Shown here: piece after piece, positions 24,390 to 35,914 of the stretch
Layout: each line of letters begins with the position of its first letter
Numbering within the stretch: the stretch's first letter is position 1
DNA from: Cyclina sinensis
Taxonomy: Eukaryota > Mollusca > Bivalvia > Venerida > Veneridae
Direction: 5' to 3'
DNA: 64,000 bases
Assembly: GCA_012932295.1 (NCBI GenBank)
Contig: JAAONU010000009.1
Span: 7,357,535-7,421,534, forward strand
Notes under the pieces: model-generated
What the model was told of the DNA's origin: nothing
Database searches by the model: none
What the model saw: the letters and a program-made list of their open reading frames with translations, nothing else
Translations under genes and position numbers: made by a program

Positions 24390-25432
24390 TTAAAGTTTTG
24401 CAATTTGTATAGCTGGGGGTCAACTTGTAATAAGCCTACACAGTTTGATACATATTTCTAATTATTTAAACTGAACAGCTAATATGGTTAATAAGTAATA
24501 TGTTCTATCAGTGTGAAAAAGAATGTTTGAACAAATTATTTCATAAACAAAACACATTGCATTTTCACAGTTTTTAAAAAAATATTATTCTTTTAAATTT
24601 CATTCTTGTGTTATAACTGAAAGTTTTATGATAAAAATTATGTGATAATGCTATGTGCTTGAGTAAGACAAATAAAATAAGTGTCTGTCTGAAAAACATA
24701 AGTTACAAGAAATATTTATCTTTTAATTTCTCTGTAATTTGAAATTTTATAAATTCTGATGATAATACAGCATTTAATAAACATTTCAACAAAAGCAAGA
24801 TCACAGAACCATACTTGTTGTAATTTGGATTGTTTCTTTTGAAAATACTTGGTACACCCTATATTAAGAAATATTAGAAGATATGCCGGTTGTATAAATA
24901 CAATGTAAACACTAATAAATTAATGGTATTTAACTGTCTGAAAAAGTTTTCGAGTACTTGAATGCTAAATTTGGTATTCATTGACATCCCTATAAACAAG
25001 CATAAGATGATTTCTGCTGAAATAAATTTCATTTTCTTGGAAAGGAAGAAAGGTGCTACCTGGCTATTAGAGGGAGAGAATAAAGTCTTCTGCTAATCAT
25101 ATTTTTCTTATGAATTACCTCCCTTACATACATCTCATACAGGTGTTTTGTATCAGTAGCAAGTTGTTGATGGTTTATGACAATGGGAGTATAAACAATG
25201 TTATCATATCAAGTGTTTACAGATACAGTGGCATATACAATCAAGGAAGGCTGCAGCTTCTAGAGAGAATGAAGTGTTGACTTCAAAAAGGATATCAGTG
25301 ATTTAAATACTATCATCAAGTAATAGTGTCATCATCAGCTGGGCGGGGTGGGGGTGGGAGGAGGGGGACGGGGGTGGGGGTGGAATTAGGGGTGGAGATG
25401 GAATGAAGGGAGTTCTTACATTTCAATTTTAC
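24390..25432. other. Intronic DNA with a G-rich tract
   Basis: AT-rich sequence except for the G-rich run at 25341-25395. No gene on the plus strand is supported. Confidence 0.4.
25341..25395 (+). other. Potential G-quadruplex tract
   Basis: At least six runs of three to five G are separated by one to three bases (GGGCGGGGTGGGGGTGGGAG onward). This fits the usual quadruplex pattern. It lies about 40 bases from candidate exon 2 of gene 2, in its intron on the template side. Confidence 0.6.
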
Positions 25433-25495
25433 CTGTATAAAATAAACTAGTATCTCTAAACTCATGCAGTTCAGGAAACATACTTGTGGTCTTAA
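25433..25495 (-). CDS. Candidate exon 2 of the small secreted protein gene
   Basis: The exon is 63 bp, bounded by GGCATCAG| and ATACAG|GTAAAA, and is phase 1 on both sides. The translation is KTTSMFPELHEFRDTSLFYT with a Val codon formed at the first junction. The upstream tract on the minus strand is pyrimidine-rich. Phase symmetry means it could also be skipped without breaking the frame. Confidence 0.45.
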
Positions 25496-25899
25496 CTGAT
25501 GCCGTGACAAAGATTTTGTAAAAGGATTCAGAACAGAAGTCTGGGCTACATGTAGCTATTCTAATATCCAGTGGATAAGGTCAATGACCTGACATCATGA
25601 AACCTCTAAATGAAGTCATAGATTTAACCTTCAGTACAGACCATGACCATTTAAGGGAGGAAATTGAAAGTTCCTTACAAGGATGGCAGTATATTTAGTT
25701 CATCTTTCCTAGGAACCATAGTTTGGTAAACTGCCTGCCAGATATGATTTTGACAGTTAAAGCAACTCACTCACAGAATTTAGCTGAATTTTTTTTTTCT
25801 TTAAAATTTAAGAGAAGTTACTATACCATGGAAAAAACATAATATAATGCTTCTATACACCATGAAAACTCAAAAAAAAAAAATGTTTTGCTTTTACCA

Positions 25900-25975
25900 G
25901 GTTTCGAACCCATGCCCTTTCGGTCAGTAAAATATATGTGGCGATCTACACCACTGAGCCACAAAGGCAACTTAT
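25900..25975 (-). repeat. tRNA-like SINE head
   Basis: On the minus strand, an A-box-like TGGCTCAGTGGTGTAGA and a B-box-like GGTTCGAAACC are separated by a long extra arm. The pairing is imperfect, so a SINE or tRNA pseudogene is more likely than a tRNA gene. Confidence 0.5.
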
Positions 25976-27790
25976 CAAGTTTTATAAGAATTAATGATAT
26001 AACATAAGTATCAGTACCCTGTGACTAACGTGGTAAGTTTTTTACTGATAAAAGAGTAAAACTTGATATTGTGATGTTTTTCTGTACCAAAACTTAGTTA
26101 TGATATGTTCTTCATAATTACATTTAGAATTTCTGGATGTATAAGCATTCTCTTTTTTTTCATTGTCAGCCCATCTGTGAGTCAGTCACTTTAAACTATA
26201 CAAAAATAAAGTACAGCCTATGACTGGTTAAGATGTGTGACATGCTAAGCTTTATACATTCCCTGTATGCATGGCACATGACATACCGGACAGGAATTGG
26301 GTAAAACTGAACATGGGAAAGCAATTTTGATTTACCCATGAGTGTAGCAGTTTTTTAAAGTTGAAAATCACATTCAACAAATATTTCCCTAAAGTCTCTC
26401 TCAAATGTTGCTTCTCAGTTCTCTTAGTAAAGCTATAAAAAAGCAACCATGTCCCCATTTTTCCTGCACCATATGGTAAAAACAATGTTAAGAGCAAGAT
26501 TTTTTTCTTCTCGGAAGTGATATTCATCTTCATGGTGATCTTGCGAGCAAACATGGGAGATAAGGGCTGACATTTGGCTTCAGATCTCAGCAGAGCAGAC
26601 AAGAAAACATCTAACATTTCAAACAAGTTTACACAGATAAACATTAAATAGGTAGTTACTGATTTCCTCACTGACTAATAGTCAGTAAATAGCTGTCAGT
26701 GACTCAGATGTATGCTCTATTTCAAAGCTGTTCTACCAATTCTAAGCAAGTGTCTGTCTGACTTTGAAAAGAACTTCCAGTGTGGAAAAAAATTTCAGCA
26801 TATAATAACTATGTTTAAAGCTAGTACAGCTGAATAACATTAATCCGAGAATAACTGATTTCTTAAAAATGCATCTCAGTCTAAACTTTTCCTTGTTAAA
26901 ACTTTATTTAACTGGTGAAATTGTGTCATTAAATTTTTTCTTTGCAAAAAAACAACAACAACAACCGTTTTGACAAAAGCTATGAATGGAGTGGATCTAG
27001 ACACAAGGTACTAGCAGTGTTATTAGACAATCTGAAATTAGCAGTTATATTCACAACTGGAAAGACCTGAAATATACACATCTGATCTCAAAACCAAGAA
27101 ACCCAAGACTGTTTCAGTTTCTTTGTAAAAATACAGTAAGATCATAAATCAAGTTTCAAATAATCAAAACCTTGATACGAAATCCTTAATTCTGAAAACC
27201 CTACTCCAGAGACCACCTTTGTATAAAGACCTCTTCTGCAAGAAATCACAAAGCAGAGAAATTCAACAATTTGTCATATAGAAGATTTGACCATTTTTTC
27301 TACCTCTTTCTACACACTTGATTTTCTTCACCTGTAAATATCTTACCTTGCTGTTAAAATGTTGTAACAGTATATTATCAATAAAAAAAATGCACCCCTA
27401 GATTTAAGTCTGATAAAGAAAAGGTTGTATATACTAATCTCCTCTTCCCAGTTAATTATGAGTAACTAAGTCCATTTTTAATGGCAGAAAAAGATAAGGA
27501 AAGATAACTCATGCTTGTATCAGTAAGGGGCCTTAGTTTTATTTCTAACAAGTGCTTGACTGAGGATTTATCATAATCATAAACACCTGAATCTAATGGA
27601 ATATTCAAATAAATGTTTTAAAAATCTTGTCTAGAGAAATAATTGGGTTGAAAACCTGTTCCATTTGAATTAACAATCAAAACACTGTCCATTATTGACA
27701 AGAGGTCAGTCAACTTATACTGAATTTGAAGAATCATAAACATAGAAAATACCTGAGACAAGAGAGCCAAGTGTTTCATTAGTTGCTCAC
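25976..27790. other. Intronic DNA of gene 2
   Basis: AT-rich. The 139-codon minus-strand frame at 26252-26671 has no splice-supported ends or domain and is not called. Confidence 0.4.
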
Positions 27791-27836
27791 CTGAGGCAAT
27801 GCATGTCAAGGAAAATATAGTAATTAACACATACAT
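27791..27836 (-). CDS. Signal-peptide exon of a small secreted protein (gene 2)
   Basis: The ATG at 27836 opens 15 codons, MYVLITIFSLTCIAS, a good hydrophobic signal peptide. They end at an ideal donor CCTCAG|GTGAGC in phase 1. A phase-1 intron right after the signal peptide is a common layout for small secreted proteins. Two further minus-strand exons (25495-25433, 21567-21389) continue in phase 1. The predicted preprotein is about 95 residues, with four cysteines after the signal. It has no recognised domain. Confidence 0.5.
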
Positions 27837-28104
27837 TTTTTACACACTAAAACTATGGTAAGACATCAAGATAACTGCAGTATCAACTGTTTCAATTTTA
27901 TTTAAATCAATTATTGAGAGCAAAAGAAGGTCATCAGAAAAATAAAATCGATGACATTCATAACAGAACCATACCACAGATAATGATGTCACAGAACCAA
28001 CACTTAGTTTATACAGTTTAACTAGCCCTGGTATCTGTTTAAAATGCACCTGACTTGCAAGAGGGGAGGTTCTGCTCTGTATACATTATTTTCCTTTACA
28101 CCAA

Positions 28105-28256
28105 CAGGGCTCTCGTTTGGCAAAATCTGGGGCTAAATATCAGCCCTTTTCGCCCCTTAACATTGTAAGTTTTTTCACCTATATCTTGAAAATCATGCAA
28201 AATTCCCCCCTTATATTGACCCTGGTCCCAGTCTCAAAATGCTAACGAGAGCCCTG
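28105..28256. mobile_element. 152-bp MITE with 13-bp TIRs and 5-bp target duplication
   Basis: The ends are exact inverted copies, CAGGGCTCTCGTT and AACGAGAGCCCTG. ACCAA occurs directly outside both ends (28100-28104 and 28257-28261). The interior is non-coding. CAGGG ends are common in hAT-related MITEs, but hAT usually gives 8-bp duplications, so the superfamily is left open. Confidence 0.8.
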
Positions 28257-28458
28257 ACCAATGACAATCAAATCAATATCAAATACTAGTGACAATAGTA
28301 AACTTAACATGAACAATTCTCTAATCTGCAACAGTGAGTACCTATAATACCTGATGATCAGCCTGGGGTGAAAAATCTTAGTTTAACTCAAAGGAACAGA
28401 AGCACATCTTGATAAAAAGCATGTCATATTACATAGAGGATATTTGTTTGTTTTTGTA

Positions 28459-28576
28459 GAAGATGAGAATTTATTTCATCGAGTGAACACCATATGTGAT
28501 ATTTTCACGAGTGGCGCAGCCACGAGTGAAAATATGAACATATGGTGTTCACGAGATGAAATAAATTCCCATCTTC
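28459..28576. repeat. 118-bp near-perfect palindrome
   Basis: The arms start GAAGATGAGAATTTATTTCA and meet at GTGGC-GCA-GCCAC. The right arm repeats the left in reverse complement with few changes. Weaker pairing continues to about 28441-28594. It would form a long hairpin, like a foldback MITE. Confidence 0.75.
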
Positions 28577-31500
28577 CACTAAAAAACACAAATTTTCTTT
28601 TTATTTTATGCTAACACGTCAAAAATGGGTATTTTATGACATTTTTAATCAGGGCCTTCAATAAATTCCCCATGGTGAGCCCCAAATCAGTTAATGTGTA
28701 CTTTGGTTACTCCGCACAAAAAAAGGTGCAGACAATCTCCAATACACATGATAACTTTACTTCTGCTGAAATAAACTGAATACACTTTCATCAAATAACA
28801 TTTATTTTTCTCTACACAGTTTATCAATATTTATTGAATTTTTGCCATACATACTTTAATTATAAAAGCGGATTAATACCGAGTAATATTCAATCAATTG
28901 AATTGAAAGTCGGCCATATTGGATATTTTCCATGTGAGTTATGTAAACAAATCAGACAGTTTAAATAATTTATGGCGAATTTCATCATTGTTCACAACTA
29001 GTTAGGCTCAGGAATTCAATATTATAATTGGATTTAACAAGGTAAATAAATTTCACTCGCTGTCACAGTCTGAAATACAGCGGATTCTCTTGTATTTACG
29101 TGGTGGGGAAATTCCTGAAGTTTCATCAAGCAGTAGTTCCGGCACAAACAGTGTATTATCAAAATGGTAATTTCACTGATTCAAAACAGTGTATTATCAC
29201 TTTTATCTCACTGATATTTCCCTATATTTCATTGGTAGGCATAAAATAAAACATATTCCCACTTATTTTTGTGGTTAACATTCATGTCTTTTTTAAAAGA
29301 CATTATTAATCAGGTTTACACAGGGTCATCTACTAGCGTAGCTGGTACTGTATAAATGAGCTGGGCCTCCCTTCATCTATGCTGAAGAGTGGCAATATAC
29401 TCCCTAAGGAAGCTATTGACAGTGAATGATCTTTTACACAACTGATAAAAACTTTATCAGCAGCAAGAAAATGTGGCAATGTTTATTTTACTATTATAAT
29501 ATGTCTGATATTAAGTAAATAATGTTTATTGATGAGTACTTTGGTCATGTATTACCTTATGCTGTTCTAGACAAACAGAGAGGACAAGAAATATTCACAC
29601 ATTATATTAGTATGACATGTTGCTTCTGTGTGTCTTCTCGACTGTGCACTGAGTTGGCCAAAACCTGTGCCCTGTACATCATCTTAGAATGGTAAAATTT
29701 TCTGTGAAATAGTTTCAATGTCTTTTAAGCTGTTGGAAGTGAAAATGGACACAAAATATCAAATAGTTTCAATTTCCTTCAAGCAGTTCAAAGAACACAG
29801 AGCAGGTTATTGGACCTGTGTGACCTTGACAGCTGAAACCTATTCTTTGCTTATCATCTCGTCATGGAAATGGTTTCAATTTCCTTCATGCAGTTCAACA
29901 GATACAAATATAAAAATGTAATGCCTGTAAGTAAACTGAAAGGTATTTTACAATGAGTGGAAAATGTCAGCTCCAGCTGTCTGTGAAATGTGCCACATAA
30001 ATTTGGAATATCGAAACTTTAATTGGGCTCCATTATGAACCCTCTGAAAGAGGGCTTGCACTTTCACAGCTTCAGCTAAGCCCCTAGCATTTCTGGAAAT
30101 TTGTGTTTTATCAGAAGTATATGAATGCATAATTAACAATTATGACTTTCCCTGGCTTTTCTCCTACACAATTAATACACCCAGTTAATTGCAAACCATC
30201 AGAAAATATTTATGTGGATTCCTGTTTTCCTCTTTTTTTATTGCCTTTTGTTCTTCTTTCTTTGATAAATGTAATTCTTTTCACAGGTGGTTATTTGGCA
30301 ACTCTATTTTGGTTTCACATCTCTATTAACACTGCTCTTGCAGAATATTTACACAAGAATGATGTCAAATTTTTTTTACCTGACATCCGAAATCAAAATT
30401 TTTGTGAAACAAGTTTTTACAAGATTACTGTCTCCTTTGAAAAAGAAACTCTTTTGGCATGCAGAAATACAAAGCATAACACTTTGATTCTGCAACAGAC
30501 CTTATCATTTTTCCATAGAAGCCTAATTTTTTCTGTTATATCATATGTCTTAATTTCCTTGTAAATTTAGTACTGAAACACCTGAAAAGTGTTTTTGTTA
30601 TACACAATGACTATCATTTCATGATTTGTTTAATGGCCTTGCACCTGTATTTTCTTCATTAACAGAGACTTTACAAGAATATTTACACAAGATGAAATAT
30701 AACATTATGACAAGTATATTAACTGTAGAAAATTCAAGACCTAATAGTTTTTGGCTTGTAAGACTCAACTTATGAAAAATTGTTTTAATTGCAAGCAGAA
30801 GTAGTCCATAATTTCATGAAATATGATAGTTTGTGAACAGTTCCAGCCAATACCATGCCTATAACCACTTATATGTATGCCAAGTATATACCTGAAGCAA
30901 CATTATGTCTCACTGATGTTGTTTTCTACATTAGAAAATATACTGTGAGGAAATCAAGGAACTTTGCTGCCAATCTGTTACTCATAAATTCAGGCCAGTG
31001 ACCCATCTGTTGTTTGTCAGGATTCAGACTGATTCACTGATTATAGATAAGATATTACCCCATCAAGATAACATTTCTAAACACTGTAAACCAGTCAGAA
31101 AATGTCTGCATAATCTTTAAGTGGTTTGTTGGTTTGAATGTCCAGTCATAAATTCAGTGCTGTAACAAGGAACTATAAAAGAACCCCAGCTTGACAAAAA
31201 TTAAAGGAGCATTCAGACCAGATAGACATTTATACTGAAACCTAATAAAATGTCCACTTACAGAACCTATATTAACATGAATTGAAAAAAGAGTGGTTGT
31301 AAAAATCCATAATAACTAAAACCAGACTTTTTCATGTCATAATCTGGTAACTACTCTGACAATTAATGTATGGAAGTACTGCCAACAGGTCACTTTGAAC
31401 TAAGTGAGAAATGCAGTTTGTATTTTAGGGATATTGTAATGTTAACAGACTTGGGAAGCAAATTGGAAGTAATGATAGCATTCTGATAACCAGTATAAAT

Positions 31501-33117
31501 AACTCATTAGAATTAATTTACTGATAAGCAGTCTGGGTTTGCCTCAAGCCAGGAACTTTGTATAATGTTGAACATGTACATAGAGCAGTTTATGCAGAAA
31601 TACAGTTTAAAGCTCATATCAATATAAACATTTTCTTAACTATGTAAATGATATTCTGAATTAATTTATGACCTAAACTCTACACTTGTCTTTTTGCATG
31701 ACCGTATGTGTGCAAGAAGTTTGTCTACACTATATAAACAAATTGGCCTAAAGTATGCCAGCGCAAGAAGGAACTTTGGCATTCACCGAAGTTTCTTTCC
31801 ATACACACTGTTTTAAGTTTGATTTTATTCAATGAAATATGTCCATACAAAAATAAGTGTTTAACGTATACCAATATACATATGCATAACAAATGAGTTT
31901 CTTAGCATTGAGTGAAGTACAGTGCTGCCACCACTTGTCTTGCAGTTTTGCATTATGCGTTGGGCTTGTTATATTTGTTTTGGTATAATACAATACGTGT
32001 TAAGTTATATGTCACTCTACTAATTGTGGTCAGAAAGTGGGACTGGAATGAATGATCATTCGAAGTGCAGTAAATGCTTTATTATCCTGTGTGTCCAAGA
32101 TCGATTCGGACATGCGCACCATATGCAGAATGCAAGCAGAGCTAGGGCATGCACAAATTGTTAGACATTTGTTTTGGGATTGTTGACATTCATTTTGCAT
32201 ACATTCTGGTTTGTTTTTATGTAGTTACTGATAGGTTACTATCTTGTTCTGATGTTGTTTTAAATTTTTATTTAATTTATTTCCTTTTGCCCACACTGCT
32301 CAAATACTTTTTGGCATATTCAAACTTTGCCAAATTTCTGCAATTCATTCAGGTTTGTTTCTTCAATTTGTAATTGTGTAAATGGGCCCTTACTCATCCA
32401 TACAAACTATAAAAAAAAAAAAAGATATCACACCATACTAAAATGCCCAATAAATACTTCTTGTCAATAAAAAATTTTCAGTGGAACATTTATACATATC
32501 AAATAGTGTTAGATAGGAGTTATCAAATCATCTGTTATATTTTTTTAAAGATGTTCTAGAGAAAAATATATATCAGCTATATTATCACTCAGTTTATTAG
32601 ACAGGAAACTGTAAGGTAGATTTCTGCTGATAAAATATATATTAGAAATATAAATATTTGCCACAGAAATTCATCTGCATTCCTGAAGAGAAAAGTGACA
32701 TAGTTTATAAGTGTGCTTTCTAGTCAATTTATAGATTTTCCACCTAATGGTATTATTCAATTAAATTAAATATTAATTTCACAGGGTACATGGCACAACA
32801 GTGGAGCATAAAGCTAGACTTGTTTGATATATCGAATTGTTTATTTGCCCTCATTGCTTTTGAATATTCAAAAAGAAAATAATCAATATTGTGTTCAATT
32901 CGATTTCTGCCAAACAAGACCTTCAAAAGTAAACTTAATGTTAACTTATGAAATAATTTTTGATCAAAGGACTGCTTCATAATAAAACAGTTAAAACAAA
33001 CAATTGGATTTATTACACATACACTTGAATATAACTTTCTTTCCTGTACATCCTGTTCAAATATACACATACTGCAATTCTACCTGTCTGTCTGAGTTTA
33101 TTTATCGTCGCAACTGA
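28577..33117. other. Long stretch without a supported gene
   Basis: AT-rich. It holds the diverged repeat at about 29560-29910 that is shared with 11.9-12.1 kb. Open frames such as 30142-30564 are Phe/Leu-rich readings of T-rich DNA. A 74-codon frame at 32149-32373 is similar. A possible terminal exon on the minus strand (32753-33054) is listed separately. Confidence 0.4.
32753..33054 (-). CDS. Doubtful minus-strand exon
   Basis: After an acceptor-like TTTGAACAG| the frame stays open for about 99 codons to a stop. The reading includes DVQERKLYSSV, NRIEHNIDYFLFEYSKAMRA and a CC pair. It is phase 0, as the exon at 34137-34169 would need. The sequence is AT-rich and may be an old repeat. The link is speculative. 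Confidence 0.2.
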
Positions 33118-33160
33118 CCCCTCCCCACCCCTACCCCCTCCCCCCCTCACTCCGCCCCTG
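33118..33160 (-). other. Potential G-quadruplex tract on the minus strand
   Basis: C-runs (CCCC, CCCC, CCCCC, CCCCCCC, CCCC) separated by one to five bases give a G-quadruplex pattern on the minus strand. Confidence 0.55.
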
Positions 33161-33231
33161 CAGAGGCAGGTTGTGCCGGATAGTGCAAGACAGAGAAGCA
33201 TCCCAATTCAGAGATACTTCCTTGGTCTGTT

Positions 33232-33405
33232 CCAATTAGCTCAGCGTACAGCACTCCTAGAACATGGGACATGAAGTTTGACTTTTCATTTGAAAGACAT
33301 ATTTAGTAATGTCTGTGGAGGAATGGGAGATCAAACTTGAGACTCCTTGATTACCAATCCAGCGCTTTACCACTGGAAAACTGATCTGCTCTCCGGCCCA
33401 CTCCC
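33232..33405 (-). repeat. tRNA-derived SINE (family A), copy 2
   Basis: The reverse complement reads CCAGTGGTAAAGCGCTGG, then GGAGTCTCAAGTTTGATCTC, then a body with AATATGTCTTTCAAATGAAAAG. This matches the copy at 17425 in the same order. The B-box is decayed. Confidence 0.6.
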
Positions 33406-34136
33406 ATGATCTACTCAATATTTATTAATTCCTGCTGTCTGCTTTCTTTCCAAGAACCTCAATTGTCAACATTATTGTTAATACAGAATGACTTTCTGCT
33501 CCATTAAGTTTACTGAATTCTCTCAATTAACCCACCTCTGCCATAACTTTGCTGCCTCTTCCTCTTATATTATACAGGCTTATAGCACTGTGCCACACCT
33601 AAATTTAGTACTTCCTGTATGTACTCAAAAATTTCATGCACTAATAAAGGCTTCTCACCACCATCATCACCCTTCCATTTTTCTCTGATACTTAGCACAC
33701 ATATCTAGCATCACAGAAATTCAGAACCCAAACTTATTCAGACTTTTGAAATATTCAAATTCATTCATGAATGTGTTTCCACTGTCTAAAAGACTATGGT
33801 GTGTGAAAATCAAATGAACCCATGACTTTCGGTTTCCTGTTTCCTCCTATCGTGTCCCCAAACTACTAGCGAAACTCCTGCTTCAGAGTAACTGTTGCGT
33901 TTCACCAGTCTGTTTCTTAACTCTGTGCATCTCAAACTTTCTAAACATTTCATTTCGTTCGTTTCCAAACGTACACAGTGTACAGAAATGAAACATTGAA
34001 ATCTATTTCAGTTAAACATTTTACATATATACTTATATAATGCCTTATCCGAGTAATCTGAGTAAACATGATGAATCAAAAGTGAAAGTAGAAATAGCAG
34101 ACGACAGTTTATGGATTTGAATAAATAAACGCTTAC

Positions 34137-34169
34137 CTTGAAGAGACTGAGCGCTAATTTCTTCATCAT
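34137..34169 (-). CDS. Possible first coding exon of a minus-strand gene
   Basis: ATGATGAAG opens MMKKLALSLFK and ends at a strong donor CAAG|GTAAGC in phase 0. The frame is also open upstream to about 34229, but without another ATG. The sequence just upstream (34240-34330) is richer in CpG than its surroundings, as a promoter might be. The following exon is not established; see 32753-33054. Confidence 0.3.
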
Positions 34170-34582
34170 TCCGTTAAATAACGAGGGCAACTCTGTACAT
34201 ATTAAACTCGAAATGTTTCCATAGTCCACATCTTACAGTCTCGAAACACTAACAGCCTCAAATAATAGGTATCACTAACACGTGAATGAGAACGACCCTG
34301 CAGCGCACGAGTCCAGTCACACCTGGACGATTCCATTTTAGGGGGAGGACTACGGTAATAAGTTACTTGAAAAGATGGGAACTTGAGAAACCTACATTGT
34401 ATGTTTTGTTTTGTTTGTTCATTTCCTGCTGAATAATGACGACGATGATGTAATCAAGAATCTAATTGCACGTGCTATGACAAGGCTTAAAGAAGGATAT
34501 TATGTATATATATTGCACATTCTTAAAAGCGGAAAAAAACATAGGCTCATATTTTTCAAACGGAAAAATGTACATAAATATA

Positions 34583-35070
34583 CGATATAATTTCTATGAC
34601 AGGTTTGGCAATGGGTCAGTTATGGTGCGGTCAGGGATAACCATTGACGGGCGCACAGACATTTATGAGATTCCAGGTAGTCTGACGGCCCTGAGATATT
34701 GGGACGAGATCCTAGAACCAATTGTTAGGCCATATGCTGGTGCAATAGGTGAAACTTTTCGTTTAGTGCAAGATAATGCTCGAGCACACACTGCAAGAAT
34801 CGTCCGGAACTTCTTTGATGATGAAGATATTGAGGTCATAGACTGGCCAGCGAGGTCTCCCGATCTTAACCCTATAGAGCATGTCTTGGACTTGCATTCT
34901 GGTAGACTTTCTTCGCGTCCGAACCCTGTGCAGAACGTCCGCGAGCTTTCTCATGCTCTTGTAGCAGAATGGGATGCCAGCCCACAGGATATGATCAGAC
35001 GTGTTATTTTCAGCATGCCCAGGCGATGTAGAGCGCCTTAATGCCCGAGGGGGTACACTCATTACTGACA
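34583..35070 (+). pseudogene. Tc1/mariner transposase remnant (C-terminal catalytic part)
   Basis: The reading begins DRFGNGSVMV, continues through RTDIYEIPGSL, YWDEILEP and QDNARAHTARI, and reaches DWPARSPDLNPIEHV. The second catalytic Asp (in QDNARAH) and the Glu (in PIEH) are separated by 34 residues, the D34E spacing of Tc1-like enzymes. The N-terminal DNA-binding region and the first catalytic Asp are missing. The usual Trp after EHV is lost and the following ~20 residues look shifted. An extra base near 35037 shifts the last residues, so TAA ends the frame early. No terminal inverted repeats were found. It is a dead fragment. Confidence 0.85.
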
Positions 35071-35366
35071 CTGACTATGAAACGTTTCCAGGCCTGAATC
35101 TGCTTTTACAGACATTGGTTGTTCTCCTGTAAGACCACCATTTCATAGTTAATTTGATAGTGTTCATATCCTGAACACTGTCTCTGTTCAGGAATGTGCC
35201 TGTTGGCGATGAAAATACCGATTTGTTTTTGTAAAAAGAACGATTTTGTTATTTCTGTAAAAGATATTCATAAATCTACTCCACGCGTATGGTATTTTAT
35301 TAATTAACTTTATAATATTGAACTAGATTCTGACCATGTTGTTGGCTTGATACAACCAAAGCCTCG

Positions 35367-35470
35367 CCAATAAAGCTCGAAACTCGGCCAATACGAAAAA
35401 AACACGGCCAATAAGTAAAAAGTCGGCCAATACGAGATTTAGCCAATCAGGATTCAGGAAAAACTCGGCC
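35367..35470. other. Cluster of CCAAT motifs
   Basis: Five GCCAAT cores (GCCAATAAAG, GGCCAATACG, GGCCAATAAG, GGCCAATACG, AGCCAATCAG) occur in about 80 bases in a short irregular repeat. CCAAT is the NF-Y core motif, but this may be only a small repeat related to the palindrome at 35793. Confidence 0.4.
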
Positions 35471-35792
35471 TTATATGAACCTAGGATTTTCACCATGTTG
35501 GACGCCATTTTGATTATGCTTAGCCTAGTTTTTACATAAATGTTTTTATCTCTTAAAAAGTTCAAAAAGTAGCAAAAAATGTTCGCGAAGAACCTGCGCT
35601 ATCGGATCACAGTAAATTTAGCAGTGTTCAACTTTTCATTTAGTGATTTTCATATTTACCAAATATTATGTTGCGCGGAAGTGAAAAGCAGACGATCACA
35701 AGTTTTACCCTGTTACAAATAACGAGTTTTGAATTACTTAGTTTGATAATTGAACATAATATTATAAAGTTAATTAATAAAATTGTCATTAG

Positions 35793-35914
35793 TTAGTCGA
35801 ATTCATATTGGCTTTGTTATTGGGCTTCAGACGTCATATTGGCCTGAGGCCGAAGGCCTCAGGCCAATATGACTGTCTTCAGGCCTATAATAAAGTCAAT
35901 ATGAATTCGACTAA
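35793..35914. repeat. Nested palindrome
   Basis: The core is a perfect 19-bp stem (35833-35851 and 35855-35873) with a GAA loop, containing GGCCTGAGGCC. Outside it, TTAGTCGAATTCATATTGGC pairs with the inverted right flank ending TGAATTCGACTAA, giving about 60-bp arms with some mismatches. TCATATTGGC occurs in both inner and outer arms. Confidence 0.8.

Noticed and set aside
26252..26671. 139-codon minus-strand open frame
   Set aside because: No domain, no splice support, and composition expected of AT-rich DNA.
27618..28049. A 144-codon minus-strand frame broken by one stop
   Set aside because: The second half is explained better by the signal-peptide exon ending at 27791. The rest has no domain and crosses an intron.
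30142..30564. 140-codon plus-strand frame with hydrophobic stretches
   Set aside because: The Phe/Leu runs come from T-rich sequence; no start context, homology or splice sites.
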